Notes under the pieces: generated by a model
The model's database searches: none
What the model was told of the DNA's origin: nothing
Seen by the model: the letters and a program-made list of their open reading frames with translations, nothing else
Part shown: positions 48,749 to 58,152 of the stretch, piece by piece
How the letters are laid out: each line of letters opens with the position of its first letter
How positions within the stretch are numbered: position 1 is the first letter of the stretch
Assembly (NCBI GenBank): GCA_006386115.1
Contig: VFIW01000025.1
Span: 310,001-374,000, forward strand
Source: Globisporangium splendens
Taxonomy: Eukaryota; Oomycota; Peronosporomycetes; Pythiales; Pythiaceae
Reading direction: 5' to 3'
DNA length: 64,000 nucleotides
Position numbers and translations under genes: made by a program

Positions 48749-50566
48749 ATGTAATCGCAAGTGCACATGCATAACAGCGAAAGAAGAAGCAAGGGAATTT
48801 GATGCAAACTCCTCAAACATCTCTGCAAAGAAGTAACATGCGCACATTTCACCATAAACCAGTGCTTTGTTGCTAGAATTCCATTTCTTTATAGCCTCGC
48901 TCAAGGCACACACGGCAAAATCAAACACACAATTATTGCTGCAAACAATACTAACCGAATAGCGAGCACATCAGTCGAATGTCATTGACCTCATTTCTCG
49001 TCAATACAAATACATGTAGCAGCAACCACACCGAAAAGGACAAACAGCATGGACGTTCCGAGTCAGTACACGCCAGAAGATAGCCATGCATGATATCATG
49101 GAATACAAACTTTGTTGGTGTTGAGCCCAGGCGAACTTGAACAATCATGAAGCATTGATTATAATATGCGGTGCAGTCTTTTCTGGTTTTAACATGTGCA
49201 GCAATAAATTATACACAGAGGGAACGAACATGCGTGCAGACAAGCCGATTTCTTCTTCTTCTTTTTTGTCCTGGTGGGTTATGACTTTGAAAGCGTTGTG
49301 GCAACTTCTGTGCCAGCATGTAGCATCCTTCGTCTTGCTGGAAATGTCAGCGGAGGGATAATTGTCGACTTGTTGAGAGATTCAATTGCGTGTTCTTTTG
49401 TGTTCGTTGACCTTCTTATCGAGTTATTTCTCAAGTGCACAGGCGGTGCTCTCTTTTAAAGATCTACAATGGACATTCTTTCACTTTCACTCGTTGAGTG
49501 TGAGATCACGGAGCATTTGCATAGGGGACTTCTTCATTCGCTGTCGAGTACCAGTTGCGCACTCCATACTAACCCGATCCTTTTCTTTCTGAAGCAAGCA
49601 GCGACCACCCCGATTGCAGCAATTCCATCTCTCGTGGACAAACATGAGCCCTCGCTTGATCGCACTCTTCGTTTCCCCGCTTGGTGAGTATGCTGCTGAG
49701 CACCAAAAGATGATGCCACTTAGGGATTGGAGGGGCGATACAGTACGATCAGGAAAACCACATGTAGTCACTGCGACCCAGCAATTGTTTGTAATAGCTG
49801 TAGGGACTTGGTCTTTGTAGCGATCACATGGAGTCGTTGGCAACTTTCCGCACCCGTCAGCTGTTTCCCGTTACCCAAACACACGTCAAGAATGACAACC
49901 GGACGCGCGCACACATTTCGCGCTGGGGATTAACGAAACGGCGTTTTCGCGACGCTGAACTCACCGAATCGAGCCAAGATGGTTGAAGTACCCCTCCAGT
50001 TTTCCCTGTGCAAGCTACCTGCATAAACAGATACCTGACCAATTACCAATTAGTGACTGTATCAGATCCACAGTGTTGAACTTCAATAAACGACAACATG
50101 AAAACAACAGTGCGGACACGCAGTTGACTGCAAAACTGAGGTATTCCGAGGTCACCAGAGCACCCATCGTAGAGGCGAGGCAAGCATCTGCACAATGCAA
50201 CGACACTGACGTTTCTCGCCTCTGTAAATGGGTCCCTCCAAAGATAAAAAGGTGTTTCATGAAAGCTTCCAGCACACAAATTGAAAGTGAGTTGGACAAG
50301 CAAACTTAAGTAAAGAGGTTCATTGAGCACAGCCATTGTGTGACTCACATTCTGGATGTGCAAACGAGTCCGACTTTGCAGACAATCGAAAAGATACGAT
50401 CCATGAAATCGCAGGGTACTGCATCCTGTGATACAGTCCCACAGTATCGAATAATGATTATGGAGCTCTTCATTGCGCACTGCGCTATTCGTAGCTCTCT
50501 ACTAAGCGTATGACTATTCGAAGCACTGCTGGTCGCATCGCCTTTCGTTTCTCTATCTCAGTCTCT
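48749..50566. other. Intergenic within the tandem array
   Basis: 48749-49650 has no recognisable gene (short frames only; a CTT/TTC run near 49250). 49655-50211 is the second copy of the upstream block at 44985-45490. It includes the conserved noncoding block at 50161-50211. Confidence 0.55.
49655..50211 (+). repeat. Duplicated upstream block, unit 2
   Basis: Partner of 44985-45490; see shared words there. Supports a tandem duplication that copied gene and promoter region together. Confidence 0.75.
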
Positions 50567-50581
50567 TCATTTCCAAATTTG
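50567..50581 (+). promoter_or_regulatory. Oomycete Inr/FPR core promoter
   Basis: TCATTTCCAAATTTG then CGTCGCGC, 49 bp before ATG 50631. Confidence 0.75.
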
Positions 50582-50630
50582 CGTCGCGCATCACAAACCT
50601 CCACCCCACTCTTCTCCAAAACTAGCAAGC

Positions 50631-51662
50631 ATGCTCTCCATCAAGAAGCTCTGCGCCATCGCGTTCGTCGTCTGCGCTGCGACTGCGACGTCCTCGCTCA
50701 CGGACGCTCAACAAGTGAGCCGCAACCTGCGTGTCCAAGGCAACTTCGGTGGCGAAACGACTCAGCAACAAAACACTGGAGGAGCTAAGACGAGCACGAT
50801 GACGACTGTGCCTGCGTCTGGTGGTGAATACGGCGGTAAGGCAAGCAGCGGTGGCGTGTCGGCTGGTGGCAAGACCTCGGGCGGCGTTCCGAGCATGAGC
50901 TCCGGTGGCAAACCGAGTAGTGGAACTTTCGGAGGTGGCGTGACCTCGGGTGGCTTTGGCGGTATGACCTCCGGTGGCAAGGCGTCGGGTGCCTACGGTG
51001 GTAAGAGCGGCGGCATGGACAAGAAGGATTCGAAGGACAAGAAGGACAAGAAAGACAAGAAGGGTACGAAGGACAAGAAGGATAAGAAGGACAAGAAGGG
51101 TTCGAAGGACAAGAAAGACAAAAAAGACAAGAAGGATAAGAAGGACAAAAAGGATAAGAAGGACAAGAAGGACAAGAAGGACAAGAAGTCGTCGGACAAG
51201 ACCGACGTTGGTGTGAGCACTGGCAGCAAGGCCAGCGGCAAGATGGACAAGGGAGCTATTGGCGGTGTGGCCGCTGGCGGAGCTGCTGGCGGAGCTGCTG
51301 GCGCCGCATACGCTGAGGACAAGAACACTCCTGTCCCAGCGACCACTGCCGCCACGACTGCTAGCTCTGCTGGCAGCGCTGCTTCCTCCGGCTCAGCCTC
51401 GAGCGGTACCCCTGCGTCCTCGGGCTCAGATTCGAGCGCCACCCAAGCATCCCCTGGTTCGGCGGCTAGCTCCACTCCTGCGTCCTCCGGCTCGGCTGCC
51501 AGCGCTGCTTCTGCGTCCTCCGACTTGGCTGCCAGCGCCACACCTTCGTCCTCCGACTCGGGATCTGATGATGCCGCTTCGAGCTCGGAATCGAGCGCCG
51601 CTGGCAGTGCTCCAGCCAGTGGAGCGGCGACCAAGACCGACGCTGCGACTCAAAGCTACTAG
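50631..51662 (+). CDS. RNLR secreted protein with long Lys/Asp (KKD) tract
   Basis: 343 residues. Signal peptide 1-26, RNLR at 31-34 followed by VQGNFGG, and a Gly/Ser-rich part to about 127. Then comes a run of about 60 residues built almost only of Lys and Asp (K-D-K repeated, with rare Gly-Thr or Gly-Ser breaks) at about 130-192, a short Gly/Ala part, and an acidic Ala/Ser/Asp tail ending ATQSY. The tract replaces the GSAPGMSFGGKTG array of the paralog at 45730. The net charge is strongly positive in the middle and negative at the end. The Inr/FPR promoter is intact, and an AATAAAC-like end signal is shared with the paralogs. Confidence 0.85.
   Translation: MLSIKKLCAIAFVVCAATATSSLTDAQQVSRNLRVQGNFGGETTQQQNTGGAKTSTMTTVPASGGEYGGKASSGGVSAGGKTSGGVPSMSSGGKPSSGTFGGGVTSGGFGGMTSGGKASGAYGGKSGGMDKKDSKDKKDKKDKKGTKDKKDKKDKKGSKDKKDKKDKKDKKDKKDKKDKKDKKDKKSSDKTDVGVSTGSKASGKMDKGAIGGVAAGGAAGGAAGAAYAEDKNTPVPATTAATTASSAGSAASSGSASSGTPASSGSDSSATQASPGSAASSTPASSGSAASAASASSDLAASATPSSSDSGSDDAASSSESSAAGSAPASGAATKTDAATQSY
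51022..51195 (+). repeat. GACAAGAAG tandem microsatellite-like coding repeat
   Basis: About 19 copies of a 9-bp unit coding D-K-K, interrupted by TCG AAG, GGT ACG and GGT TCG variants. Length is likely to vary between alleles. Confidence 0.9.
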
Positions 51663-51854
51663 ATGGAATTGCAAGTGTACATACATAAATGCGAATAAAA
51701 GAAGCAAGGGAACATAATGTGAATCCCCCCAAACATCTCTGTAAAGGAATATGTGTCCATTTCACCATAAACCAGTGCTTTGTCTCTAGAATTCCATGCC
51801 TTATAGCTTCACACTGGGGTGAATGTTAGGCAAGAACACAGCACACAGAAGACG

Positions 51855-51924
51855 ACTTCCGATGAGGAGACGACCACGACGACGACGAACGGTGCGGAGC
51901 AAGAATCCGCCTACCGAAACTAAA
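51855..51924 (+). pseudogene. 3'-end fragment of the gene at 55280-56653
   Basis: The last 23 codons (TSDEE...NGAEQESAYRN and TAA at 51922-51924) of the RNLR gene on the minus strand at 55280, copied at the outer edge of inverted duplication arm 51855-53201. No start, promoter or other gene part is present. Confidence 0.9.
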
Positions 51925-52218
51925 TGTTCTCCAAAATATGATCTTGATACGTGTAGTACATAAAGAAAAACTGGGAAAGAAAAACGTGACGTACCTCCTG
52001 GAGTCGTCTCTGCAATGAAAATGTACACACCATCAACGTCGAACATTGCACGTCTAAACCAGATAGCAGTGCAAACAGAATATTGTTGGCAATACATCTT
52101 TTGACGTCATATTTGGTATCAATACAAGTAAACTTGTTGGAGTGGATGGGCTCTTAAAGTCACCATCGAGACGCTACGCAAACGTACATTTCTCTCTCGT
52201 TTTCTACACAAGTCGGCT

Positions 52219-53106
52219 TTAGTTGCGGTAGGCATCACCGTTTTGCGCCGCGGCGTCGGTCGTTGTCGTCTCGTCGCTGCTGGTGGTACTAGCAGCACTG
52301 CTGCTGGCGGAGCTACTCGCCGCCGTGGTCGAGCTGTCATCGGTGCTCGTTGCGGTGGTCGTGCTGTCATCCGTGCTGGTCGCCGCACTGTCCGTGCTGT
52401 CACCCTTGCTGGGGGTCGTGCTGGTCGTGCTGTCATCGGTGTTGACGGTTTCCGAAGTCGTGGCAGTCGAGTCTGTCGTCGACGCCGACGTTTCAGTAGA
52501 GGTTGCCGCACCCGCAGCAGGGGCCGCAGGTGCCACTGGCACAGCAACGTCACCCTTTCCACCGTTGCTCTTGCCGCCAGACGTCATACCAGTGGAGCCG
52601 CCGCCGTAGCCACCCGACGATTTACCACCAGAGCTCTTCTTGCCGCCGCTGTTCCACTTGCCAGAGCCGCCGTAGCTCTTCGAAGACTTACCACTTGAGG
52701 ATTTCTTGCCGCCGCTGCCAGAGGTCTTGGCACCACTGGATTTGCCGCCACTGCTGGTCTTGCTACCGTAGCTCTTGCCACTGGATTTGCCACTACTGGT
52801 CTTGCTACCGTGGCTCTTGCCGCCGCCACTAGAGCTCTTGCCACTTGACGGCTTGCTCTTGCCGCTGCTCTTGTCTCCGCTGCTCTTGCCTCCGCTGCTG
52901 CTGGGTTTACCCGAGGAGCCGCCGTATGCACCGCCAGAGGTACCGGCACTCGTCGAGGCTCCTCCAGTACTCTGGGTCGCGCCGCCACCGTAGTTGCCTT
53001 GGACACGCAAGTTGCGACTCACTTCTTGGGCGTCCGTGAGAGAGGATGTCGCGGCCGCAGCGCAGACAACGAAGGCGATGGCGCAGATCTTCTTGATGGA
53101 GAGCAT
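52219..53106 (-). CDS. RNLR secreted Gly/Ser/Lys protein, copy 1
   Basis: 295 residues from ATG 53106. Signal peptide 1-26 (AFVVCAAAATSSLTDA), RNLR at 31-34. Residues 40-190 are SSGGKSSG-type Gly/Ser/Lys repeats, strongly basic. An Ala/Pro hinge follows at 187-202. Residues 203-285 are an acidic Thr/Ser/Asp/Ala block, ending GDAYRN. No Cys after the signal, no anchor. The Inr/FPR is at -62 to -76. It is identical in sequence to the protein encoded at 54097. A larger in-frame extension to 53361 exists, but the signal peptide and promoter place the start at 53106. Confidence 0.88.
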   Translation of the reverse strand: MLSIKKICAIAFVVCAAAATSSLTDAQEVSRNLRVQGNYGGGATQSTGGASTSAGTSGGAYGGSSGKPSSSGGKSSGDKSSGKSKPSSGKSSSGGGKSHGSKTSSGKSSGKSYGSKTSSGGKSSGAKTSGSGGKKSSSGKSSKSYGGSGKWNSGGKKSSGGKSSGGYGGGSTGMTSGGKSNGGKGDVAVPVAPAAPAAGAATSTETSASTTDSTATTSETVNTDDSTTSTTPSKGDSTDSAATSTDDSTTTATSTDDSSTTAASSSASSSAASTTSSDETTTTDAAAQNGDAYRN

Positions 53107-53167
53107 GGTTGATCGAGACAGGGAAGGAGAATGACTAGAAGAAGAAGGAGGTGTGTGAAGCGCGAGG

Positions 53168-53182
53168 CAAATTGGAGAATGA
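53168..53182 (-). promoter_or_regulatory. Oomycete Inr/FPR core promoter
   Basis: Minus-strand TCATTCTCCAATTTG, the closest match in the window to the joined Inr and FPR consensus, then CCTCGCGC. Confidence 0.88.
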
Positions 53183-53201
53183 CAGTCAGACTGAGAGGAG
53201 G

Positions 53202-54001
53202 TGAACGACGCCAATCGGAGTCGAACTGCCTGTACTTGGAGGGACGCTCCGCCACGTTCACTGAGCCCACCATGTGACGAGTGCTGCTGCCGGTCACTCG
53301 ACGAGATCTTGAACGGCAGCGGACCCGATTTTACGCACTCGCGCAGTTTTAGTGGTCTCACTTCAATTGTGACCGAACGTTTTCCCGAATGGCAGGCGTG
53401 AATTAATCTGAACCAACCACCTGGGCAAAGTAACGTGGGTCCAACTCGTTGAAGGGATCTGTTATCTTCCTGTATACGATGCGTGTTAAAATGAATACAT
53501 GGCGTTCAAGTTATTTCAATTATTGGTAGTGTTTTGAATTCGGATGCCTTTCACATGGAATATTGAAGAGACATTCAAAATCAGACCTAGAATGCACACG
53601 AGAGGGAGACTTAAGACCACGTGCACCCATTGTAGAGGTGTGGGTTCTCACTTCAACAATGCGCGCGAACCGACTTCCCCCTTTCTAAATACTCCGTATG
53701 GACTACAGCAAGGTTATGTAGAAACAGCAAAGCAATCGTTTTTGAAGCCATAGTGATAATTGCCCTTCAAGAGGTCAAACTGTGCATAAAGAGGGTTTCA
53801 AACCCGCCAGCTGTCACACGACTTTTACTCATGTAAAGGATCCGTTCTGCACCGAGTCGGTCATTGCACATGGATGTCGATGGTCAGACGGGTGATCGGC
53901 CCACTTGCGTTAAATAATAGACGACAATGGCCCCTTGTATCAATCCAAGAGAGAGACTGCGAGTCTTTGTATCGCCCAAGGCATGCGGGCGATGCCGCTC
54001 G
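53202..54001. other. Spacer between the arms of inverted duplication 2
   Basis: 800 bp acting as a shared upstream region of two divergent identical genes. It holds one conserved noncoding block (53624-53670). No gene seen. Confidence 0.6.
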
Positions 54002-54020
54002 CCTCCTCTCAGTCTGACTG

Positions 54021-54035
54021 TCATTCTCCAATTTG
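54021..54035 (+). promoter_or_regulatory. Oomycete Inr/FPR core promoter
   Basis: TCATTCTCCAATTTG, 62 bp before ATG 54097; same as in the left arm. Confidence 0.88.
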
Positions 54036-54096
54036 CCTCGCGCTTCACACACCTCCTTCTTCTTCTAGTCATTCTCCTTCCCTGTCTCGATCAACC

Positions 54097-54984
54097 ATGC
54101 TCTCCATCAAGAAGATCTGCGCCATCGCCTTCGTTGTCTGCGCTGCGGCCGCGACATCCTCTCTCACGGACGCCCAAGAAGTGAGTCGCAACTTGCGTGT
54201 CCAAGGCAACTACGGTGGCGGCGCGACCCAGAGTACTGGAGGAGCCTCGACGAGTGCCGGTACCTCTGGCGGTGCATACGGCGGCTCCTCGGGTAAACCC
54301 AGCAGCAGCGGAGGCAAGAGCAGCGGAGACAAGAGCAGCGGCAAGAGCAAGCCGTCAAGTGGCAAGAGCTCTAGTGGCGGCGGCAAGAGCCACGGTAGCA
54401 AGACCAGTAGTGGCAAATCCAGTGGCAAGAGCTACGGTAGCAAGACCAGCAGTGGCGGCAAATCCAGTGGTGCCAAGACCTCTGGCAGCGGCGGCAAGAA
54501 ATCCTCAAGTGGTAAGTCTTCGAAGAGCTACGGCGGCTCTGGCAAGTGGAACAGCGGCGGCAAGAAGAGCTCTGGTGGTAAATCGTCGGGTGGCTACGGC
54601 GGCGGCTCCACTGGTATGACGTCTGGCGGCAAGAGCAACGGTGGAAAGGGTGACGTTGCTGTGCCAGTGGCACCTGCGGCCCCTGCTGCGGGTGCGGCAA
54701 CCTCTACTGAAACGTCGGCGTCGACGACAGACTCGACTGCCACGACTTCGGAAACCGTCAACACCGATGACAGCACGACCAGCACGACCCCCAGCAAGGG
54801 TGACAGCACGGACAGTGCGGCGACCAGCACGGATGACAGCACGACCACCGCAACGAGCACCGATGACAGCTCGACCACGGCGGCGAGTAGCTCCGCCAGC
54901 AGCAGTGCTGCTAGTACCACCAGCAGCGACGAGACGACAACGACCGACGCCGCGGCGCAAAACGGTGATGCCTACCGCAACTAA
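54097..54984 (+). CDS. RNLR secreted Gly/Ser/Lys protein, copy 2
   Basis: 295 residues, identical to the product of 52219-53106. Signal peptide, RNLR at 31-34, basic Gly/Ser/Lys block, Ala/Pro hinge and acidic Thr/Ser/Asp block ending DAYRN. Its 3' neighbour is the convergent gene at 55280. As the left arm carries only a fragment of that neighbour, this right-hand copy sits in the older context and the left copy is probably derived. It points away from copy 1. Confidence 0.88.
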   Translation: MLSIKKICAIAFVVCAAAATSSLTDAQEVSRNLRVQGNYGGGATQSTGGASTSAGTSGGAYGGSSGKPSSSGGKSSGDKSSGKSKPSSGKSSSGGGKSHGSKTSSGKSSGKSYGSKTSSGGKSSGAKTSGSGGKKSSSGKSSKSYGGSGKWNSGGKKSSGGKSSGGYGGGSTGMTSGGKSNGGKGDVAVPVAPAAPAAGAATSTETSASTTDSTATTSETVNTDDSTTSTTPSKGDSTDSAATSTDDSTTTATSTDDSSTTAASSSASSSAASTTSSDETTTTDAAAQNGDAYRN

Positions 54985-55279
54985 AGCCGACTTGTGTAGA
55001 AAACGAGAGAGAAATGTACGTTTGCGTAGCGTCTCGATGGTAACTTTGAGAGCCCATCCACTCCAACAAGTTTACTTGTATTGATACCGAATATGACGTC
55101 AAAAGATGTATTGTCAACAATATTCTGTTTGCACTGCTATCTGGTTTAGACGTGCAATGTTCGACGTTGATGGTATGTACATTTTCATTGCAGAGGCGAC
55201 TCCAGGAGGTACGTCACGTTTTTCTTTCCCAGTTTTTCTTTATGTACTACACGTATCAAGATCATATTTTGGAGAACAT

Positions 55280-56653
55280 TTAGTTTCGGTAGGCGGATTC
55301 TTGTTCCGCACCGTTCGTCGTCGTCGTGGTCGTCTCGTCATCGGAAGTCGCCTCCGAGGTCGTCGCGCTGCCATCAGTGGTGGTCTCGGCGGTGCTGTCA
55401 TCCGTAGTAGTCTCATCGTTGGCCGAGTCTGATGGTGTGGCGCTGTCGTCAGTAGTCGTCTCAGTCGAGGCATCCGAGGTGGCGGCGTTGTCGGTGGTCT
55501 CCGTGGTCGTTTCGGTCTCATCGTTGGCCGAGTCTGATGGTGTGGCGCTGTCGTCAGTGATCGTCTCAGTCGAGGCGTCCGTAGTCGAGCTGTCATCGGT
55601 GGTCGTCTCGCTGGTGGTAGCGCTGTCATCGGTGGTTTCCGTGGACGCATCCGAGGTGTTCACGCTGTCATCTTGCGTCGCGTCTGCGGTCGTGGCACTG
55701 TCATCGGTGGTAGTCTCGCTCGTTGTGGCACTGTCATCGGTGGTCGTCTCCGTCGACATCTCGTTGTCGTCGTAGGCATTGTCCGAGGTAGTGGTGCTGT
55801 CATCGGTAGTCGTGTCCGTGGATGTGTTGCTGTCATCAGTGGCAGCTGGCACAGACGTGGATTTACCCCACTTGCCACTGCTGCTGGTTTCAGAACCCCA
55901 CGAGGTCTTGCCGTTGCTGAATGCGTCCTTGATGGCCTTGCCGGCGGTACCGATACCACCAATGATATCCTTGACGACGTTGCCCGTCGAGCTGATATCG
56001 AGATCGCCAATTACATCCTTGATATTTTTGCCGGTGGCGTCGACATCGATGCCACCAAGCGCACTCTCGATTTTCTCGGCGGCTGAACTGATATCGAGAT
56101 CTCCAACGGCATCCTTGATGGTCTTGCCGGTAGAGCCGAGATCGATACCACCAACGGCGCCTTGAATGGTCTTGGCGGCTGAACTGATATCAAGGTCGCC
56201 AATTAAATCCTTGACGGTCTTGCCGGAGGAGCCGATAGCGATACCACCAATTGCATCCTTGATGCTCTTGCCAGTCGAGCCCAACGAGGTCGTCGCCTCA
56301 GAACCTCCGGAGGTCTTGCTGGCCGAGCTCCACGAAGCACCACCGTAGCCGCCCGAGGTCTTGCCACTGGTCGTGCCAGTGCTGGTCTTGCCGCTCGATC
56401 CCCACGAGTTGGTGCCCGAAGCACCGCCGTAGCCGCCCGAGGTCTTGCCGTTGGAACCCCACGAGGTTGTGCTAGTAGCCGCCTCGCCGTATTCACCGCC
56501 CGACGTCGCCGCGGTGCCAGTGCTTTGCGTCGCACCGCTGCTGTAGCCGCCTTGGACACGCAGGTTGCGGCTCACTTGCTGGGCATCCGAGAGCGAGGCG
56601 CTCACCACGCAGACGGCGAGCGCGATGGCGCCGAGTTTCTGGATCGAGAGCAT
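55280..56653 (-). CDS. RNLR secreted protein with 16-residue amphipathic repeats
   Basis: 457 residues. Signal peptide about 1-24 (IALAVCVVSASLSDA), RNLR at 29-32, then VQGGY and a Gly/Ser/Trp part to about 126. From about 128 to 254 there are eight 16-residue repeats alternating two forms, GKTIKDAIGGIDIGSS-like and GKTVKDLIGDLDISSA-like. A very long Thr/Ser/Asp/Glu block follows (about 290-440, DDSATTSETTT-type), ending SAYRN. The Ile/Val/Leu-patterned repeat is found in no other member here and may fold as packed short helices. An Inr/FPR is upstream at 56698-56712. Its last 23 codons are duplicated at 51855-51924. Confidence 0.85.
   Translation of the reverse strand: MLSIQKLGAIALAVCVVSASLSDAQQVSRNLRVQGGYSSGATQSTGTAATSGGEYGEAATSTTSWGSNGKTSGGYGGASGTNSWGSSGKTSTGTTSGKTSGGYGGASWSSASKTSGGSEATTSLGSTGKSIKDAIGGIAIGSSGKTVKDLIGDLDISSAAKTIQGAVGGIDLGSTGKTIKDAVGDLDISSAAEKIESALGGIDVDATGKNIKDVIGDLDISSTGNVVKDIIGGIGTAGKAIKDAFSNGKTSWGSETSSSGKWGKSTSVPAATDDSNTSTDTTTDDSTTTSDNAYDDNEMSTETTTDDSATTSETTTDDSATTADATQDDSVNTSDASTETTDDSATTSETTTDDSSTTDASTETITDDSATPSDSANDETETTTETTDNAATSDASTETTTDDSATPSDSANDETTTDDSTAETTTDGSATTSEATSDDETTTTTTNGAEQESAYRN
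55891..56272 (-). repeat. 48-bp coding repeat, about eight copies in alternating pairs
   Basis: Codes the 16-residue units of the gene at 55280. The A/B alternation means the higher-order unit is about 96 bp. Copies have diverged more than the other repeat arrays, so this one is older and probably under selection for fold. Confidence 0.85.
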
Positions 56654-56697
56654 CTTTTAGTGGGGAGAGAAGAGAGGGAGATCTGTGAGGCACGAGG

Positions 56698-56712
56698 CAA
56701 ATCGAAGAATGA
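56698..56712 (-). promoter_or_regulatory. Oomycete Inr/FPR core promoter
   Basis: Minus-strand TCATTCTTCGATTTG then CCTCGTGCC, 45 bp before ATG 56653. Confidence 0.8.
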
Positions 56713-58152
56713 TACGATCCTGAGGAATGCGGGGAGCGCATTTTAGACCCCTTGCCGTGTAAAGAGCTCTTAAGGGGGGCATAATATGAAGATTACTCTC
56801 CAAAATACACAGTACCGTAAATGCTTGCAATCACAGCAGGTCAAAGGGACACACGTGCGCATTAATACGTGGATCCATCTGCAACGTCTGACTCGATCGT
56901 GGAGCAGCGAAGCACATCACAGCTGGTAAAGTGGTTCAAGGAACCTCTATGCACACGGTGAAAGCAGCAAAATATACTGAGAAGCAGTATGCTGAAATGA
57001 ACCAGCAAAACCAGATAAAGAACTGAATACTCGGTTTGAAAGGGGGGAAAGGCAGAGTTGCCGTTGCATTGTGAAGTCGCCTCTACCGTAGGACTTGAAG
57101 AGCTCGAAAGTGGACTGTCTCGGTGGGCGAACCTCTGTTGTAAAATCCATCACAAAATTTGACAAATATTGTATTATGAAGGTCCAAATGAATGCTGAAG
57201 ATTCAATGAAAGAGCAGATATAAAATTACGGAGGTGATGCTGACAGAGGTAGACCAAAGGTACACTCCAAGATTCTCGACCTGCTGGAGCGCGCTGGATT
57301 GAGATCCGAATGGCTTTTCACAGTTGGACACTCAGTTAACCTATCGGTTTGTCGTCCATTGGCTAAAGTGAGTGTGGGTAACTCGAAAACAGCTGACGAC
57401 GCGGAATAAGATCAATGACTGCACGTGTTGCAACCTCAGGCTCAAGTGGTGTGACACCGAATGGCACGATAGTGCTGATCCTCCCCATCCCCAGCCGATC
57501 ACCATCCCAACCGAGCCAATCGCGCATGCGACGCATGGTGCGCAGTTTCTTGGTGCATGTAATGGCGCTGCTCTCAATGGAGCGCACCGCAACACGAAGA
57601 GTTCTTTTTGCGTGTGAAGCGGTCAATGAGACTACATGCAATGCACTTGGAAGACATGTATGGTGCTCCTGGTGGAGCTCCTCAACTTGAAGAGCTCTTC
57701 CTCCTCAAATGGCTGCTCAAACCGAGGAGCTCTTCTTGCCGTCAGCACAAGGACCGTCGTGTCGTGGTTGAATGTGAGCTTCTTGGTACAGTCTTGCTGT
57801 TGCTGTGGTGTATGTGGCGTGTGGCTCACTACAGATTTCCCGTGACTGGAAAGTCCTGATATACATATGAGTTGTGAAAAGATTGTACTTTTGTCTTATG
57901 TATACTTTCTCAGTTGCGGGAAATCTGTACCAGCCACTTTCCTACTTGTCGTGTCCATGAACAGCCTCCAGCAAAGCGCACAAACACACAGATGCGGACT
58001 CGATTATGCACAATTACAATGTTGTAGTTTATTGGTTTCTTTTTATGCAATGACATTTTTTGTTACGATGGATTTCTTCTTACAGAAACGATTTGAGCAG
58101 CTAGCGCTACTCGAACAATGTTTTCTTCACACGTCAGCGTTTACTCGTGCAT
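56713..58152. other. Intergenic, no gene recognised
   Basis: Only short frames without domain or bias. GC drops compared with the neighbouring genes. Confidence 0.5.

Larger units (their letters stand above)
51855..53201. repeat. Left arm of inverted duplication 2
   Basis: Reverse complement of about 54002-55348. Visible differences number about seven over the outer 370 bp (2%) and essentially none in the 888-bp gene. The spacer is 800 bp. Confidence 0.93.
54002..55348. repeat. Right arm of inverted duplication 2
   Basis: Partner of 51855-53201. Its outer end lies within the coding region of the gene at 55280-56653, which is complete on this side only. Confidence 0.93.
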
